DNA of 64,000 bases, from NCBI RefSeq assembly GCF_901000735.1, contig NC_081542.1, positions 24,071,093 to 24,135,092 of the forward strand, given 5' to 3'. The translations under genes were made by a program, and so were the position numbers. The notes under the pieces were generated by a model. That model ran no database searches. It had not been told where the DNA came from and was given only the letters and a program-made list of their open reading frames with translations. Origin of the DNA: Corylus avellana (Eukaryota; Streptophyta; Magnoliopsida; Fagales; Betulaceae). Each line of letters starts with the position of its first letter. Position 1 is the first letter of the stretch. This document shows positions 20,541-32,308 of this stretch, one piece after another.

Positions 20541-20784
20541 AGGAGAAACTTAAGTGCAATCTTTTTTCTTTCACTTATTTGATGTTTTGTTGACTAACAT
20601 CACCAAGTTGAATATTGTATTGTAGCCATAAAGACTCTTCCAAGGTTGGGTAAGGGCTATATTTATTAACTTGTAATTAATTAAAAGTCCTCATCTAGAA
20701 AGCTCTCTGAGTTTCCTCTAGAGAAAAGGGAACTGTCTTCTCCTGGTTGCCAGTGTAGGAGGTTTTGCTTGTGGGAAGTGGATT

Positions 20785-22080
20785 ATGGTGGAGGAATTGG
20801 AAAGGTTATGTGGTAGATTCTCCCTGACGGATGGTGAGAAGTCAGTCATCTCTGTTTCTAAAGGGGATATTGCTGATCTGCGTCATAAGGGAGTCAATTG
20901 TTTGGTGGGTAGTCTCAGAACTGAACGTAAAGTGAACAAGGATGCCTTCAAGACTTTGCTATCTAGATTATGGCGTTTAATGGGTAGTGTGACCTTCAAA
21001 GAATTACAAACCAACCTTTGGCTCTTTGAGTTCTCAGATGGTGTTGATAAGTGCAGAGTTATGGAAGGTAGGCCCTGGAGCTTTGATCGTCAAATTCTTG
21101 TTCTTAAAGAATTTGATGGGAGAATCCCTCCCTCTCAAATGGATTTCTCTTTCTCCCCTTTTTGGGTTCAAGTGCACGATATGCCACTCCTTTGTATGAC
21201 TAAAGGGGTTGGTTCTAGGATTGGAGCATCTATGGGGGTTCTCGAAGACGTGGACGTAGCAGGTGACGGTGTTGGCTGGGGTAGGTGTCTTCGAATTCAT
21301 GTTGCTATTGATATTACGAAGCCTCTGGAGCGGAGGCGATCCTTGCAATTGGAGGGGAATTCAATCTGGGTTAGTTTTCAGTATGAGAAACTTCCTTTAT
21401 TTTGCTTTGATTGTGGCTGTATAGTGCATGGCTTGAGGGGTTGCCCTGCTAAGAAATCCACACGCATTAACTCTACGACGGAAGAGAAGCAATGGGGTGT
21501 TTGGCTACGTGCTGATGATCCTGAGCGTCGAAATGGAGGTGGTGATTTTGGCAAGAATGGTGGTAATGCACGGCCTGGTTCTGATTCGGAGGGATCCCAT
21601 CACGGTGGTGACAGTTTTCCATCACATTCTCAGTGGAAGGGCAGTTACCGTGCTCATGGTAACCAACAACTGAACTGTAATTCAAATGTAGCAGTTGACA
21701 GCGAGGGTTCGGAATTGCGCCACGTGGATAATATTATAGTTGCCACGTCTAAAGGTAAAGATGTCCTCTCTTTGTTAGACGTGGCTGAAGGTACTAAAGG
21801 TTTGGAAGTGTTTGATGCTTCAACAAGGGATGATGTCATTCTTCCTGAAAGGCGGGGTCATTGTTCACAGCATAGTGAGCAGGCTAACAACCTCTCTGTT
21901 ACTGCAAAGCCAGTGGAGTCTTTAGCTATTAATGAGAAATCCAAGGTCTCTTCTCTAGTGTCCCCTCAAGTGGTTGGAGATGCTATGGATGCCTCTGAAG
22001 GCTCTCACTCAGTGGAAACTTCTTCCTTTTCTGGTAAGGTTTTGGTTGAGTTTAAAGGAGAAGTTCTCTTATCAAGTTGA
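20785..22080 (+). CDS. LINE ORF1 protein, DUF4283 and CCHC zinc knuckle, 431 aa
   Basis: This is the nucleic-acid-binding first protein of a plant L1-type LINE. Residues about 20-190 form the DUF4283-type domain (LWLFEFSDGVDKCRVMEGRP, FSPFWVQVHDMPL, GWGRCLRIHVAIDITKPL). A zinc knuckle follows with C207, C210, H215 and C220 (CFDCGCIVHGLRGC). The rest is low-complexity Gly/Ser-rich. The frame is intact for 431 residues and stops just before the endonuclease frame begins. The intact state does not imply activity, because ORF2 is broken. Confidence 0.88.
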   Translation: MVEELERLCGRFSLTDGEKSVISVSKGDIADLRHKGVNCLVGSLRTERKVNKDAFKTLLSRLWRLMGSVTFKELQTNLWLFEFSDGVDKCRVMEGRPWSFDRQILVLKEFDGRIPPSQMDFSFSPFWVQVHDMPLLCMTKGVGSRIGASMGVLEDVDVAGDGVGWGRCLRIHVAIDITKPLERRRSLQLEGNSIWVSFQYEKLPLFCFDCGCIVHGLRGCPAKKSTRINSTTEEKQWGVWLRADDPERRNGGGDFGKNGGNARPGSDSEGSHHGGDSFPSHSQWKGSYRAHGNQQLNCNSNVAVDSEGSELRHVDNIIVATSKGKDVLSLLDVAEGTKGLEVFDASTRDDVILPERRGHCSQHSEQANNLSVTAKPVESLAINEKSKVSSLVSPQVVGDAMDASEGSHSVETSSFSGKVLVEFKGEVLLSS

Positions 22081-22276
22081 AGAAGAAGGCTCGTGGTGCT
22101 TTGGTTCAAAACGCCCTTTCTGCTAGCAAGAATTTGGGTAAGCGTAAGAAAGGACTTTTACAAGGTAGTTTTGTGGTTGATGCTGGGAGTAAGAAGAAAG
22201 TTAAGGGTGGGGAATTATTGTTGGGAGATTTTATCCCGGAAGTGGCGGAGGCTGTTCCACAGCCCCATTGAGAGCC

Positions 22277-25200
22277 ATGATTATCTTAAGTTGGAATTGC
22301 CGTGGGCTTGGGAACCCATGAGCAATCCGTGACCTGCGCCAATTGGTGAAGGAGAAGAAACCCACTCTTTTGTTTCTTATGGAAACAAAGAGTAAACAGA
22401 TGATGATGGAAAGGATAAGAGTTAAGTGTGGATTTGAAGGGGGTTTTGTTGTTGATCCTGTGGATCGTAGTGGTGGATTGGCTCTTCTTTGGACAGAGGA
22501 GTGTGCTCTTGAAATACAGAATCATTCAAGGAGGCATATTAATGCAATTGTCCATCAACCTCACGTAGGTGTTGCATGGAAATTCACTGGGTTCTATGGT
22601 CACCCAGAATGTGCCAATCTGTGTTGGAGATTACAATGAGATTACTACCTTTAATGAGAAGTTTGGTGGTTCTCTCCGAAGGGAGGGTCAAATGGCTTTG
22701 TTCCGTAGGGTACTTGTTGATTGCGATCTAAATGATTTGGGCTTTCAAGGTTCTAAGTTTACTTGGTTGAATGGAAGGGATGATGATACTTTCACCAAGG
22801 AACGCCTAGGAAGTTACTACATAAGGAAGTTACTGTACATGTCTTGGCAGCTAGATCGTCTGACCACAAGCCTTTGTTGATATCTTTTTTGCGTTTGGAG
22901 GAAGAAAGGCCGAGCTACAAGAGGGCGTTTAAGTTTGAGGCTAATTGGTTAGTGTATGAAGAGTATTCTGATGTTCTTCAGGCTGCCTGGTCTACAGGGC
23001 CTCCTCTGTCCTCAGTTAATCAGAAATTGTTTGATTGTAAATCAGCATTTTCTTGTTGGAGTGCTAGGAAGTTTGGGTGTAATAGGCTTCGGCTGCAGCA
23101 AAAAACTAGTTTGTTGGAGGATTTACAGTGTGCAGAGGGACGAGATAATAAGGAGGTTATTAAACAATTACAAGCAGATATTGATTTAATCCTGGAGCAA
23201 GAGGACATTAAATGGAAACAGCGGTCTAAGCAGCATTGGTATCAACATGGTGATCGTAACACACCCTTTTTCCACTCTTAGGCTAGCCATCGACTAAGAA
23301 AAATTTTATCAGTAGGGTTAAGGATGAATCTGGTTGTGTTTGGTCTAAGCCTAGTGAAATTGGGTCTGCCTTCATTGATTATTACAGGATCCTATTCTCC
23401 ACAGAATTGGCTTCTAATCTGGAGGATTGTTTAATAGGGGTGGATATGAAGGTCACTGAGGAGATGAATGCCATGCTCACTAGAGAGTGTTCTTGTGCAG
23501 AAGTTAAGCAGGCCTTGTTTCAAATGCAACCTCTGAAATCTCCTGGACCTGATGGTTTTGGAGCTTGCTTTTATCAGAATTCTTGGGATGTTGTGAAGCA
23601 TGAGGTTTGTCAGGTGGTCTGTAATTTTATGCATTCAGGTATTTTTTATCATAATCTTAATTCCACACTTATTGCTCTCATCCCTAAAGTCAAGCAGCCT
23701 GATAACTTGTCTCAATTCCGCCCTATTAGTCTTTGCAATGTTATCTACAAAATCATTGCAAAGGTTCTTGCTAATAGGTTAAAAAAGGTTTTACCCTCTA
23801 TAATCTCAAACAATCAAAGTGCTTTTGTTCCTGGGCGACTCATATCAGATAACATTTTGGTCGCTTTCGAAGCGCTTCATACCATGGATGGTAGGATGAA
23901 GGGTAAAACAGGTTATATGGCTTTGAAATTGGATATGTCAAAAGCTTATGACAGAATTGAATGGGATTTCTTGGAGGCAATTATGCGGAGGCTTGGCTTT
24001 GCTGAAAAATGGATTGCTTGGTCCATGATGTGTGTCCAAACAGCTTCTTATTTTGTCCTTGTGAATGGTCAGCCTTATGGTCCAATTGTGCCGTCAAGGG
24101 GAATTCGTCAAGGTGACCCCCTCTCACCTTATTTCTTTATTCTTTGTGCTGAAGGACTTACATCCTTGCTAAGGACAGCTGAAGAGGGTAAAAGCATTCA
24201 TGGTGTTGCTGTTTCTAGGGGTGGTTCCACTGTTTCTCATCTACTATTTGCTGATGATTGCTTGTTATTTTGTAAAGCTAATCTCTTTGAGTGGTTGAAA
24301 CTACAAGAAATTTTACTCCTTTATGAGCAAGCTTCTGGTCAAAAACTTAACAGGGATAAGACTTCAATCTTCTTTAGTCGTAATACTAGAGAAGAGACTA
24401 AAGCTCACATTTTGGAAGTGGCAGGGGTGAATTCTACACAGCTCTATGAGAAGTACCTAGGCCTACCCTCTTTTATTGGTCACTCTAAAATCAGTTCTTT
24501 CTCTAGTTTACAGGATAAGGTCTAGGCTAAGATCAGTGGGTGGAAGGAAAAGTTCTTATCTCTGGCTGGTAAGGAGGTGTTGTTAAAAGCTGTTGTGCAA
24601 GCCATTCCCACTTATACTATGAGTGTCTTTCAACTTCCTAAGGCTTTGTGTTCAAGCATTAATTCTATGATGTCTGGTTTCTGGTGGGGACAAAAAGACA
24701 ATGTTTCTAAGATGGCTTGGATGAGTTGGGATAGAATGTGAAGATCCAAAAAAAGGGTGGTTTAGGATATAGAAATCTTGAGTGTTTCAATTTAGCTTTG
24801 TTGGCTAAACAAGGGTGGCGATTTCTTCATGATCCAACTAGTCTGGCTGCAACCATAATGAAGGAAAAATATTTTCCTAATGAGGATTTTTTGCACTCTA
24901 ATCTGGGGTATAAGCCTTCTTATGCTTGGAGGAGTATTTGGAATGCTAAAAAATTGCTTAAACTGGGATTGGTTTGGAGGGTGGGTAATGGTCATTCTAT
25001 TCACATCTGGAAGGACCGTTGGGTTAATTCCCCTTCATCTTTTCTTATTCAATCCCCTGCTAATACCCTTCCCCAGGATGCTACTGTGGATCTGCTAATT
25101 GATGAGCATACTAATTGGTGGAATGTTCCCCTTATTAAAGAGGTTTTCTCTGAAGGAGAAGCTAGTCTTATCTGTGGTATGCCCCTCTGCCCCCGTAGTC

Positions 25201-26303
25201 AAACTGATAAATTAGTTTGGTCAGGTACTTGCAATGGTTTTTTCTCTGTTAAAAGTGCTTATCATCTTGCTAAAGAGAAGTCTATTTCTGATAGGGGTAT
25301 GTGTTCCTCTTCTGCCAATATGGATAGCTTATGGAACCAGGTTTGGAATATTAAGGGTGCTCGTGTGGTTAAAATGTTTTTATGGAAGGCTTGCAATGAT
25401 ATACTGCCCACTAAGTTGAATCTGTTTAAGAAAGGTATTGTTCCAAATTCTTTGTGCCCTATCTATTTATTGGAAGTTGAGACCTTGGAGCATATTATTT
25501 GGAGCTGCCCTTCTGCTATGGATGTTTGGATGGAGTGCTCAAAAAAATTTCATAAGTGCTCCTTAGTGCCTGCCTCATTTACTCATATTCTGGAATTCCT
25601 TTTGTTACGGTTAGAAGATGAGGATATCCAGTTGTTTCCTGTAGTGGCACGTCAGATTTGGTTGAGGCGAAATTCTTTTGTTTTCGGTGGGGATCTGATT
25701 TCTCCTTCATGTGTTTTCATCCTAGCAAAAGATCAAATGCAGGCTTTCCTTGCTGCAGAACAAACCCGAATCAGTGGATCAATTCGCCCTCCACATCCCA
25801 TCAGTTGTATCAGTTGGACTCCTCCTCCTTCAGATGTGATCAAATTTAATTGGGATGCAGCAATTAGTAAGAGGGAGCAGAGGATGGGCATGGGATTTTT
25901 AGCAAGAAATTCTGCTGGGCATGTGCTTGCTTCCTATTGTGCTACCAAGCCCTATATTGTTGATCCAGGTACTGCAGAAGCTGTTTCTGCTTGGAAGATG
26001 ATTGAAGTTGCTGTTTCTCTAGGCTTTTAGAGTGTTATATTTGAAGGTGACTCTTTAGAAATTGTCCAAGCTTTAAAGAATGAAGGATCTTGTTTGGGCA
26101 GTTTTGGTCAAGTTGTTAATGAAGCAAAACTCTGTTTGCATTTGATTCATTCTTGGAGTATTTGTCATGTAAAACGAAGTGCCAATAATGCTGCACATTG
26201 TCTAGCTAAGTATGCTTTCTCTTTAGATTCTGATCAGCTATGGATTGATGAGTATCCTAGTTGTATTCATGATCTTGTAATGTTTGAGAACCATTTGGTT
26301 TAA
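22277..26303 (+). pseudogene. LINE ORF2: endonuclease, reverse transcriptase, zf-RVT, RNase H; broken
   Basis: The endonuclease start MIILSWNCRGLGNP at 22277 is stopped at once by TGA where a Trp codon is usual. A deletion and frameshift near 22610 remove part of the endonuclease. The reverse transcriptase (23290-24720) keeps the A, B and C motifs, with LDMSKAYDR, GIRQGDPLSP and FADD at 24247-24258. A TAG ends that frame at 24523-24525, and a one-base frameshift follows at about 24738. The zinc-binding domain (about 25210-25580) and a C-terminal RNase H (FNWDAA, FEGDSLEIVQAL) follow, with an in-frame TAG at 26028-26030. At least five lesions make it inactive. Confidence 0.93.
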
Positions 26304-26344
26304 TCTATGATATGCTGGGCCTTTTTATTCAAAAAAAAAAAAAA

Positions 26345-26614
26345 GGAATCTTTCCAAAGGCGTAAGCGAGATGATAAAATCTAATATAGACTATAATATA
26401 GTTTGTTTTTTTTCATTTGGTGCTCGGGAAAGCTTGAAAAATAGAATTCCTTTTGTTTTTTTTGGCAAATAGGGAAAGGCAAAGGGTAAAGGAATAGTTG
26501 AGATGTGTGTGAGACATATTGGTTTTGGTGGAAAATGAGAACAAAGATTCAGTGCAATGCCCCTACCCTATTGCGCTCGGAATACTAACGTAGAAGCATA
26601 GAACACTGAAACAT
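26345..26614. repeat. Spacer of the tandem unit, right of the LINE
   Basis: The right half of the spacer interrupted by the LINE resumes with AATCTTTCCAAAGGCGTAAG, the same as at 8818 and 16708. It continues to the next R1 form b copy. Confidence 0.75.
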
Positions 26615-26830
26615 CAGCTACAAAATGGGCCAAAAATCTGCCATTTGGATGGAAGCGGAGGCAGTGAGTGGGTTCACATGCAGACCAAGTGGCACGTAAG
26701 CCTCACGGACAAAGGAAGGGGGTGCAAGGGGTGGAGGAGATGCCGAGGAGACTAGGTGGGGCGTGTGGGCAACGATGGAAGGCGGAGAATGTCAAATTTA
26801 GCTTATAAGCAAAAGAAAACCAAAATTTGG
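26615..26830. repeat. Spacer repeat R1, form b (unit 4)
   Basis: It contains GGCAGTGAGTGGGTTCACAT and GGCACGTAAGCC, close to the copies at 9063 and 36615. Confidence 0.7.
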
Positions 26831-27117
26831 AAAAATGTCGAATTTGCCTCTTAGGATGCATACAGGAAGTGGAAATTAAAATAAAATCCTAATGCCCAAT
26901 TCTTTTGATTTTCGATAGAAAGAGGTAATCATCTTTGAGTCTCCATTTGGTTTTGTGGTTTCAAAATATACGATTTGAAAAATAGTAATTTGAAAACGCA
27001 TTTGTTAAAATCTATAAAAAGATATTATTTATGTCACTTAAAAATGTGGTTCGGCCATAAAACGCATCTCATGTCATTTGGTAAAATCTTATGTAAATAT
27101 TTTCAGCGACGACACTT

Positions 27118-28235
27118 AGTTGATAATATTAATATTAGTGACAACAAGGCCCAATCATCATGATGACAAGGCCTAGTTGTTGTTGATAATTTGTGATTTG
27201 TGTTTTATTCTTATAGAGTATATTTTTGTTATTTTGAGTCGCAGAGGGGGATATTGCAACCCCATTGTTCAATTGGGGGTTATTGCAAAAATTGAGACAT
27301 TGAAAAACATTGTGAAAATGACGACAATTAGAGGGAGCAGATGTAATTTTCCATATACTCAAATAAGAGGTCCAAAATTTCAAATCTTTCACCCAAGCTA
27401 TGTGAAGTAGTAAACTCATTGAGGTTAAGAGACTAACCCATCTACGAGGTTAAGCAAATAAAAATAGAAAAATGATAGAAATCATTGCACTTGTCCATCA
27501 TCTACATTTATATTATGATTATTTGTTAGATTCTACACTTTTTTAGTGTCTTAAGATTTTACTAGACTTTCAGCGGTCATTTTTTCTCGAAAAAAAATTA
27601 CTATTTTCTTAAAATATGGGCAGCTCATTTGGGCGTGGTTCAAATGGCTCTATTGAATGAGTTTTTTCGATTTTCAGTCAATTTTTACCTCGTTAGGTTG
27701 TGGTCGAACAAACTACAGATTAAGCTTCTCTGGTTCTCTCCTTGTCCAAACTTAGTATGAACAAAACAACAATTGAACTCATCGAGTTCTAGCTTATTCC
27801 TATATGGCCCAAGGTCAGGGGTTAAAATCCGTGCATATCAATATACACGCATGGAAAATGAGATTTGAACAAATCGATGTGACTAAATTAGTCCCATAAC
27901 AAAAATTCCTATGTCAATAGAACGGATTAGTTATACACCCAATCAAATAGTTGGTCAACAAAAGAAAAGTATTACATACTATTTTTGTTTTTTTTTTTTT
28001 GGCTCGATACTTCAATGAATCAATTAAGAATGTTCTGAAAATTCTATTGTCAGTGCTCATACATGGTACATTGTTCAACTTTTATAATCCTTGTGACCTC
28101 ACTTTTATAATTCTTCATTTATTTCTAAATAGTTACAATAGTTCAATTTCATTAAACTCAAAACGAAAACTCTATATAAACACATCAAAACGACATCATT
28201 TTGTATGTGTGTCTATATATATATATATATATATG
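27118..28235. repeat. Duplicated spacer segment, copy 2
   Basis: This copy matches 17080-18170 in the same order, including AATCATCATGA, GAAATACTGCAACC-type and ACATCATTTTGT words. It ends in a (TA)n run at about 28212-28233, where the next promoter module and family gene would be expected. Instead the pararetrovirus-like element begins. Confidence 0.75.
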
Positions 28236-28599
28236 GGTGTAGGAAGCGCAATAATTAAAGTGCAATTAAATCTAATGAAAATTAATTAATTAAAATAAAA
28301 TTACAAAAATAATTATGCAAGGGTATGGGGATAGGATAATTAGGCTATATAAGCACCTGCCATTATGAAAGATGAAATGTAGTAATAAAATTTAATATGA
28401 AAATTCCAGACTAAAGGAGTAATAAGCACAAAATTTAATTCTTGCAAAAGTATTATTACAACAACTTAGAACACTTACAAAAGTAATAACAGGAGAGGAT
28501 ACAAAGAAGTCAAGGAGCTGAGCAGATTACAAACAGAGAGAATCAGAGGGATTTCAGAACTTGGCTGAAAGCTTCTGCTTCAACAATGAGGGGGTCCAT

Positions 28600-28610
28600 C
28601 CTTTTATATG
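28600..28610 (-). promoter_or_regulatory. TATA-like box of the pararetrovirus-like element
   Basis: The minus strand reads CATATAAAAGG. It lies about 170 bases past the stop of the last frame (28780) and points toward a noncoding leader-like stretch (28236-28590). A promoter after the reverse transcriptase block fits the circular layout of plant pararetroviruses. Two direct copies of GTACTGTAGTGTCGGCAG lie just upstream of it in this direction (about 28676-28715). Confidence 0.4.
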
Positions 28611-28779
28611 CGAATTGCAACAGGTAAAAGAAAATTACATCAGTAAAAAATTAACTGTAAAAGTAGATTTGCTGCAGTACTGTAGTGTCGGCAGGGTACT
28701 GTAGTGTCGGCAGACAAAAGAGCAACAGTGAAAGCAGCAGTAGTAATGACTTCAACAGTAATAGATGTCGGCAGAAGAA

Positions 28780-29992
28780 TTACAAATCATCAAGTCCAGG
28801 AAAATCATCAAGGACAAAAGGGTCATGACCAAAATATTCTTGGTTAGGATCAATAGGAGCTTCAAAATATGCTTCAGATTCTTCTTCATCTTCATCACTT
28901 TCATCAAGAGATTTTAACAAAGCTTTTGATATTTCTTTCTTTTTCTTAGAAGAATTTTTCTTTGGCTTCGAACAACTAGAAGATGCAGCAGTAGTAGTAG
29001 CATCAACATTAGTAATCTCCTTGCATTCAGGAGGAGATAAGAAAACATCTGGAGTTACTAGTTTAGCAACAACAGGAGAAGGTGAAGCTTCGACGGCTGC
29101 CTTCTAAAAAAAATTCTTTAATAGTTTAAGCAATAATATCAGATTGTGGAAACTTGACCCACCATTTAACATACCAATGACGATCAAGGTAGTCACCATT
29201 AATGACATATTGCCATTTCAAGATCCAAGGGATCTTATATTTTTTAACAAAATGCAACATGGGATAGAACTTTGCACCATAAGCATCAGTTTTGTAATGA
29301 TTTTTGAAGGAGTTGAAGGCTTCAACAATTCTAAGAGGGAGGACATCTGGAATGAGACCAAAATTCATCCACCACCTAGAGAACGAGAGAGGAAGAATTC
29401 CTCCAAAAATTTTATCAAAATTAATAAACCAAGAATGGTCAAATTTGGAGGTCTAGAATAGCATGAACTTAAACCAGGCCTCAACATAATCATAGTAGCA
29501 GAAGGGGATATTAAAATTGACGAGATCTTTTGGCCTAGAAGGATGATCACCCCAATCTTTTTCACCAATGACCTTATCAAAATAAACACTATGATAAATT
29601 AATTTTGAGGGATCAGTTTTATCAAAAATAGGGTTAAAATGAACAGAATTTGTTTGCAACAAAATGTTGGTGTAATAGGATAGATTTTTCAAAGGATGCT
29701 CGGGGATCCAGTGAAACAGAGGAGGGAAATAGGAGAGAGCAAGCTAAGAAGGGAATTTAATAAAAGCACAATTTATTTCAATATGAAATAGGTGTTGGAA
29801 ATAAGGAACACAAACATAAGCAGATGCTTGATTATATTTAACAAATGGAGCCCTGGGAGAAACAACAAAGGGATCATAAGTAGTGACAAGAGTACTAGAG
29901 TAAGTAGCAGATGATTCAGGGCTGAAGGCCAAGAACCTGTTAGTAATAGCAATAGGTGAAGCAACAGGTGTAGACTCTGGTTTTAAGACCAA
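28780..29992 (-). pseudogene. Last protein of the pararetrovirus-like element, broken
   Basis: Successive minus-strand pieces are 29992-29744, 29692-29453, 29368-29126 and about 29107-28780. They read as one protein split by stops and frameshifts, with KDWGDHPSRPKDLVNFNIPF- and WYVKWWVKFPQSD-type aromatic-rich parts. The end is Lys-rich and then strongly acidic (SLDESDEDEEESEAYFEAP), closing in LDDL. It follows the RNase H directly. I cannot give it a function. It may be a transactivator or host-interaction protein, which is speculation. Confidence 0.55.
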
Positions 29993-30000
29993 TGCCTTAG

Positions 30001-31876
30001 CTAGAGTCCATCTTCTCCTTGTCCTTTTTGCTTGCCAGGTGGCACTGGCATAGAATTATTAATTCCTTTAATATATTCAATATCAAAATAAAAAACACTC
30101 AAAATAGCTTGCCATCTAGCAAAAATTTGCTTTGATGCAATATTTTCAACATCTTTCTTCAAAATATATTTAGCAGATTTACAATCAATGCGTAATAAAA
30201 ACTTTTGATTTAACAAATCAGACTAGAATTTAGTAATGTATAGAACAACAAAAAGAACTTCTTTTATGATAGTACTATAATTAATTTGCGCATTATTCCA
30301 AGATCCATAATGGAATCGAACAATTTGTTTAGGAGATCCTAGGGAAACAACTTGTTTCAAAATACCTCCAATGCCAATTTCAGAGGCATCAATTTCAACA
30401 ATTTTGAAGGCATTATCAGAAGGAATACCTAAGCAGGGTAGAGTTTTAACATGAGTCTTAATCTCCTTAACAATTGAAGTGTGAATATCAGACTAGAGAG
30501 GATGATTATTTTGTAATCTATTAAACAAGGGTTTGCAATATTTTCTCAAGTCTTTATAGAAGTTAGCAATGTAATTTAATGACTCTAAAAATCTCTGAGG
30601 TTGGGTTTTATCAGTGATAACATCAAGAAATTTGTCAGCAAATTGAATAGCTATATCAATAGGATGAATTTGTCCTTCAGAAATATCAAAACCAAGGAAT
30701 TTGATCTTGGTCTGGAAAAGTTTAATCTTTTTAGTAGAGACAACAAGTCCATTGTGTTTAACAGTATCTACAAACAAGTTCAAGTGTTTCTAGTGTTCAT
30801 CAATAGATTTGGAATAGATCAAAACATCATCAATATAAACAATAGTAAAATGATTGAAGGGGTTTAAGATATCATTCATAATATTTTGGGATTTACTAGG
30901 AGCATTCTTTAATCCAAAAGGCATGACATTCCACTCATATTGACCAAAAGGAGTGGTAAAAGCAATTTTATACCTATTTCTATTCATCAATTTGAACCTG
31001 CCAAAATCTTGATTTCATATCAAACTTAGAGAAGACCAGAGCCTCACTAAGACGACTGACTAGGTCCTTCCTATTAGGAATTGGATACCTAATCCATTCT
31101 AACACATCATTGAGGGGTTTGTAATTAATTACTAACCTAGGGGTCCCTCTCTCAAGTTCAGTATTTTTCATAACATAGAAAGCAGCACAAGACCAAGGGG
31201 ACTTGCTCTTGCGAATAATTCCTTTAGCAAGCAAATCAACAATTTCCTTTTAACAAAATTCCAAAGTTTCAGCATTCATTTGGATAGGCCTAGCTTTAGT
31301 AGGAATTTTGTTTTCAGAAAAATCTTTAATATAAGGCAAAGAAACAATATGTTTTTCCTGTGCCAAAAAACAGTAGGAAGGTCAGAACAAACGGTATCAA
31401 TTATCAAAGTATTAAAAGCATTAATTTTTTATTGCAACAGTTTATCAGAAAGTTGTTCAGCAATTTTTTTGTATTTGACTTCTTGTTTCAAGAAGGTCAA
31501 ATGCTTTGTTTTAGCATAAATCATGTTCAACCTACTAATATCAATATCAAATTTAGAAGCAAAATGAAATTTGACTTCAACGCCCATTTTAATAGTTGAA
31601 ATACCAGTTTCATCAACAGATAAATGGTAAAGCATGGCAATAAAAGGAAGGCCTAAAATAACTTTATCAAACATGTTTTTAACAAGAACATAACGAATGT
31701 GAAAACGAACATTGTTCTGACAAACATGAACATTATTTAATTCATATCTAATATGCAAACGATTGCCATTAGTAGAGTTTAACCTTTCAGTATATTTTTC
31801 AAAATATTTACTAGGAATTAGTCCTTCTTGTATGCAATTTAAATCAGAACCAGAATCAATCAAAGTAATAACATCA
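30001..31876 (-). pseudogene. Protease, reverse transcriptase and RNase H of the pararetrovirus-like element
   Basis: The pieces in order are a retropepsin start with IDSGSDLNC (from 31863), RT fingers and palm (PWSCAAFYV, RLVINYKPLND, FSKFDMKSRFWQ, TTPFGQYEWNVMPFGL), the catalytic YIDD at 30826-30837, the RT thumb and connection, and an RNase H end (LLRIDCKSAKYIL). The usual SGFWQ is SRFWQ here. At least five frame breaks separate these parts (near 31420, 31240, 30985, 30785 and 30490). Enzyme identity is clear and inactivity is certain. Confidence 0.88.
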
Positions 31877-31917
31877 AGAGTTTAATCTTGAGAAACAATA
31901 ATATTCACCTTGGAGTA

Positions 31918-32283
31918 TCACTTATGTGGTACAACTTTGTTAATAAGACTAATAACTTTATCAGTATTGGAAAATATCATCTTATTGCTGGATTCAGCTT
32001 CATCAGATTGCTCAGGGTGTTTAACATTTTCTTCATTATCAGAATTATCATCATGAAAACAGTTTTCAAGATTTAAAAACAAAAGTTGTTGTTTTAAATC
32101 TTTATTATCAATTTTAACAATATGTAAATCATTTTTCAAATCAACAATTTCTTTCTTGATGTTACTAACCTCATGCTGCAAATCTGAGGTAGTAATTACT
32201 TTGGATTTTTGTTTAGAGAATCTTTCCAAAGTCTCATCAGGAGAGATCTTTGGGTTAATAGGTTTGTTACCATTTTTTATCAT
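31918..32283 (-). pseudogene. Coiled-coil segment of the pararetrovirus-like element
   Basis: This 121-residue frame is rich in charged heptad-like repeats (EVSNIKKEIVDLKNDLHIVK), followed by an acidic Asp/Asn/Glu part. It lies between the zinc knuckle segment and the protease, so it is probably a linker or multimerisation part of the same polyprotein. Confidence 0.5.
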
Positions 32284-32308
32284 TGTTTTCTTGAGTTTTT
32301 TTAAGATA

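Larger units (their letters stand above)
20667..26344 (+). mobile_element. L1-type LINE, about 5.7 kb, near full length but inactive
   Basis: It has a 5' leader, an intact first ORF, a broken second ORF (endonuclease, reverse transcriptase, zinc-binding and RNase H parts) and a 14-base A-tail at 26331-26344. The paralogous spacer at 8803-8830 reads GGGCTATATTTAT then GGACTAAAGT then AATCTTTCC. Here the LINE sits between the first and last words and the middle ten bases are gone. So the insertion seems to have caused a small target deletion instead of a target duplication. Confidence 0.93.
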
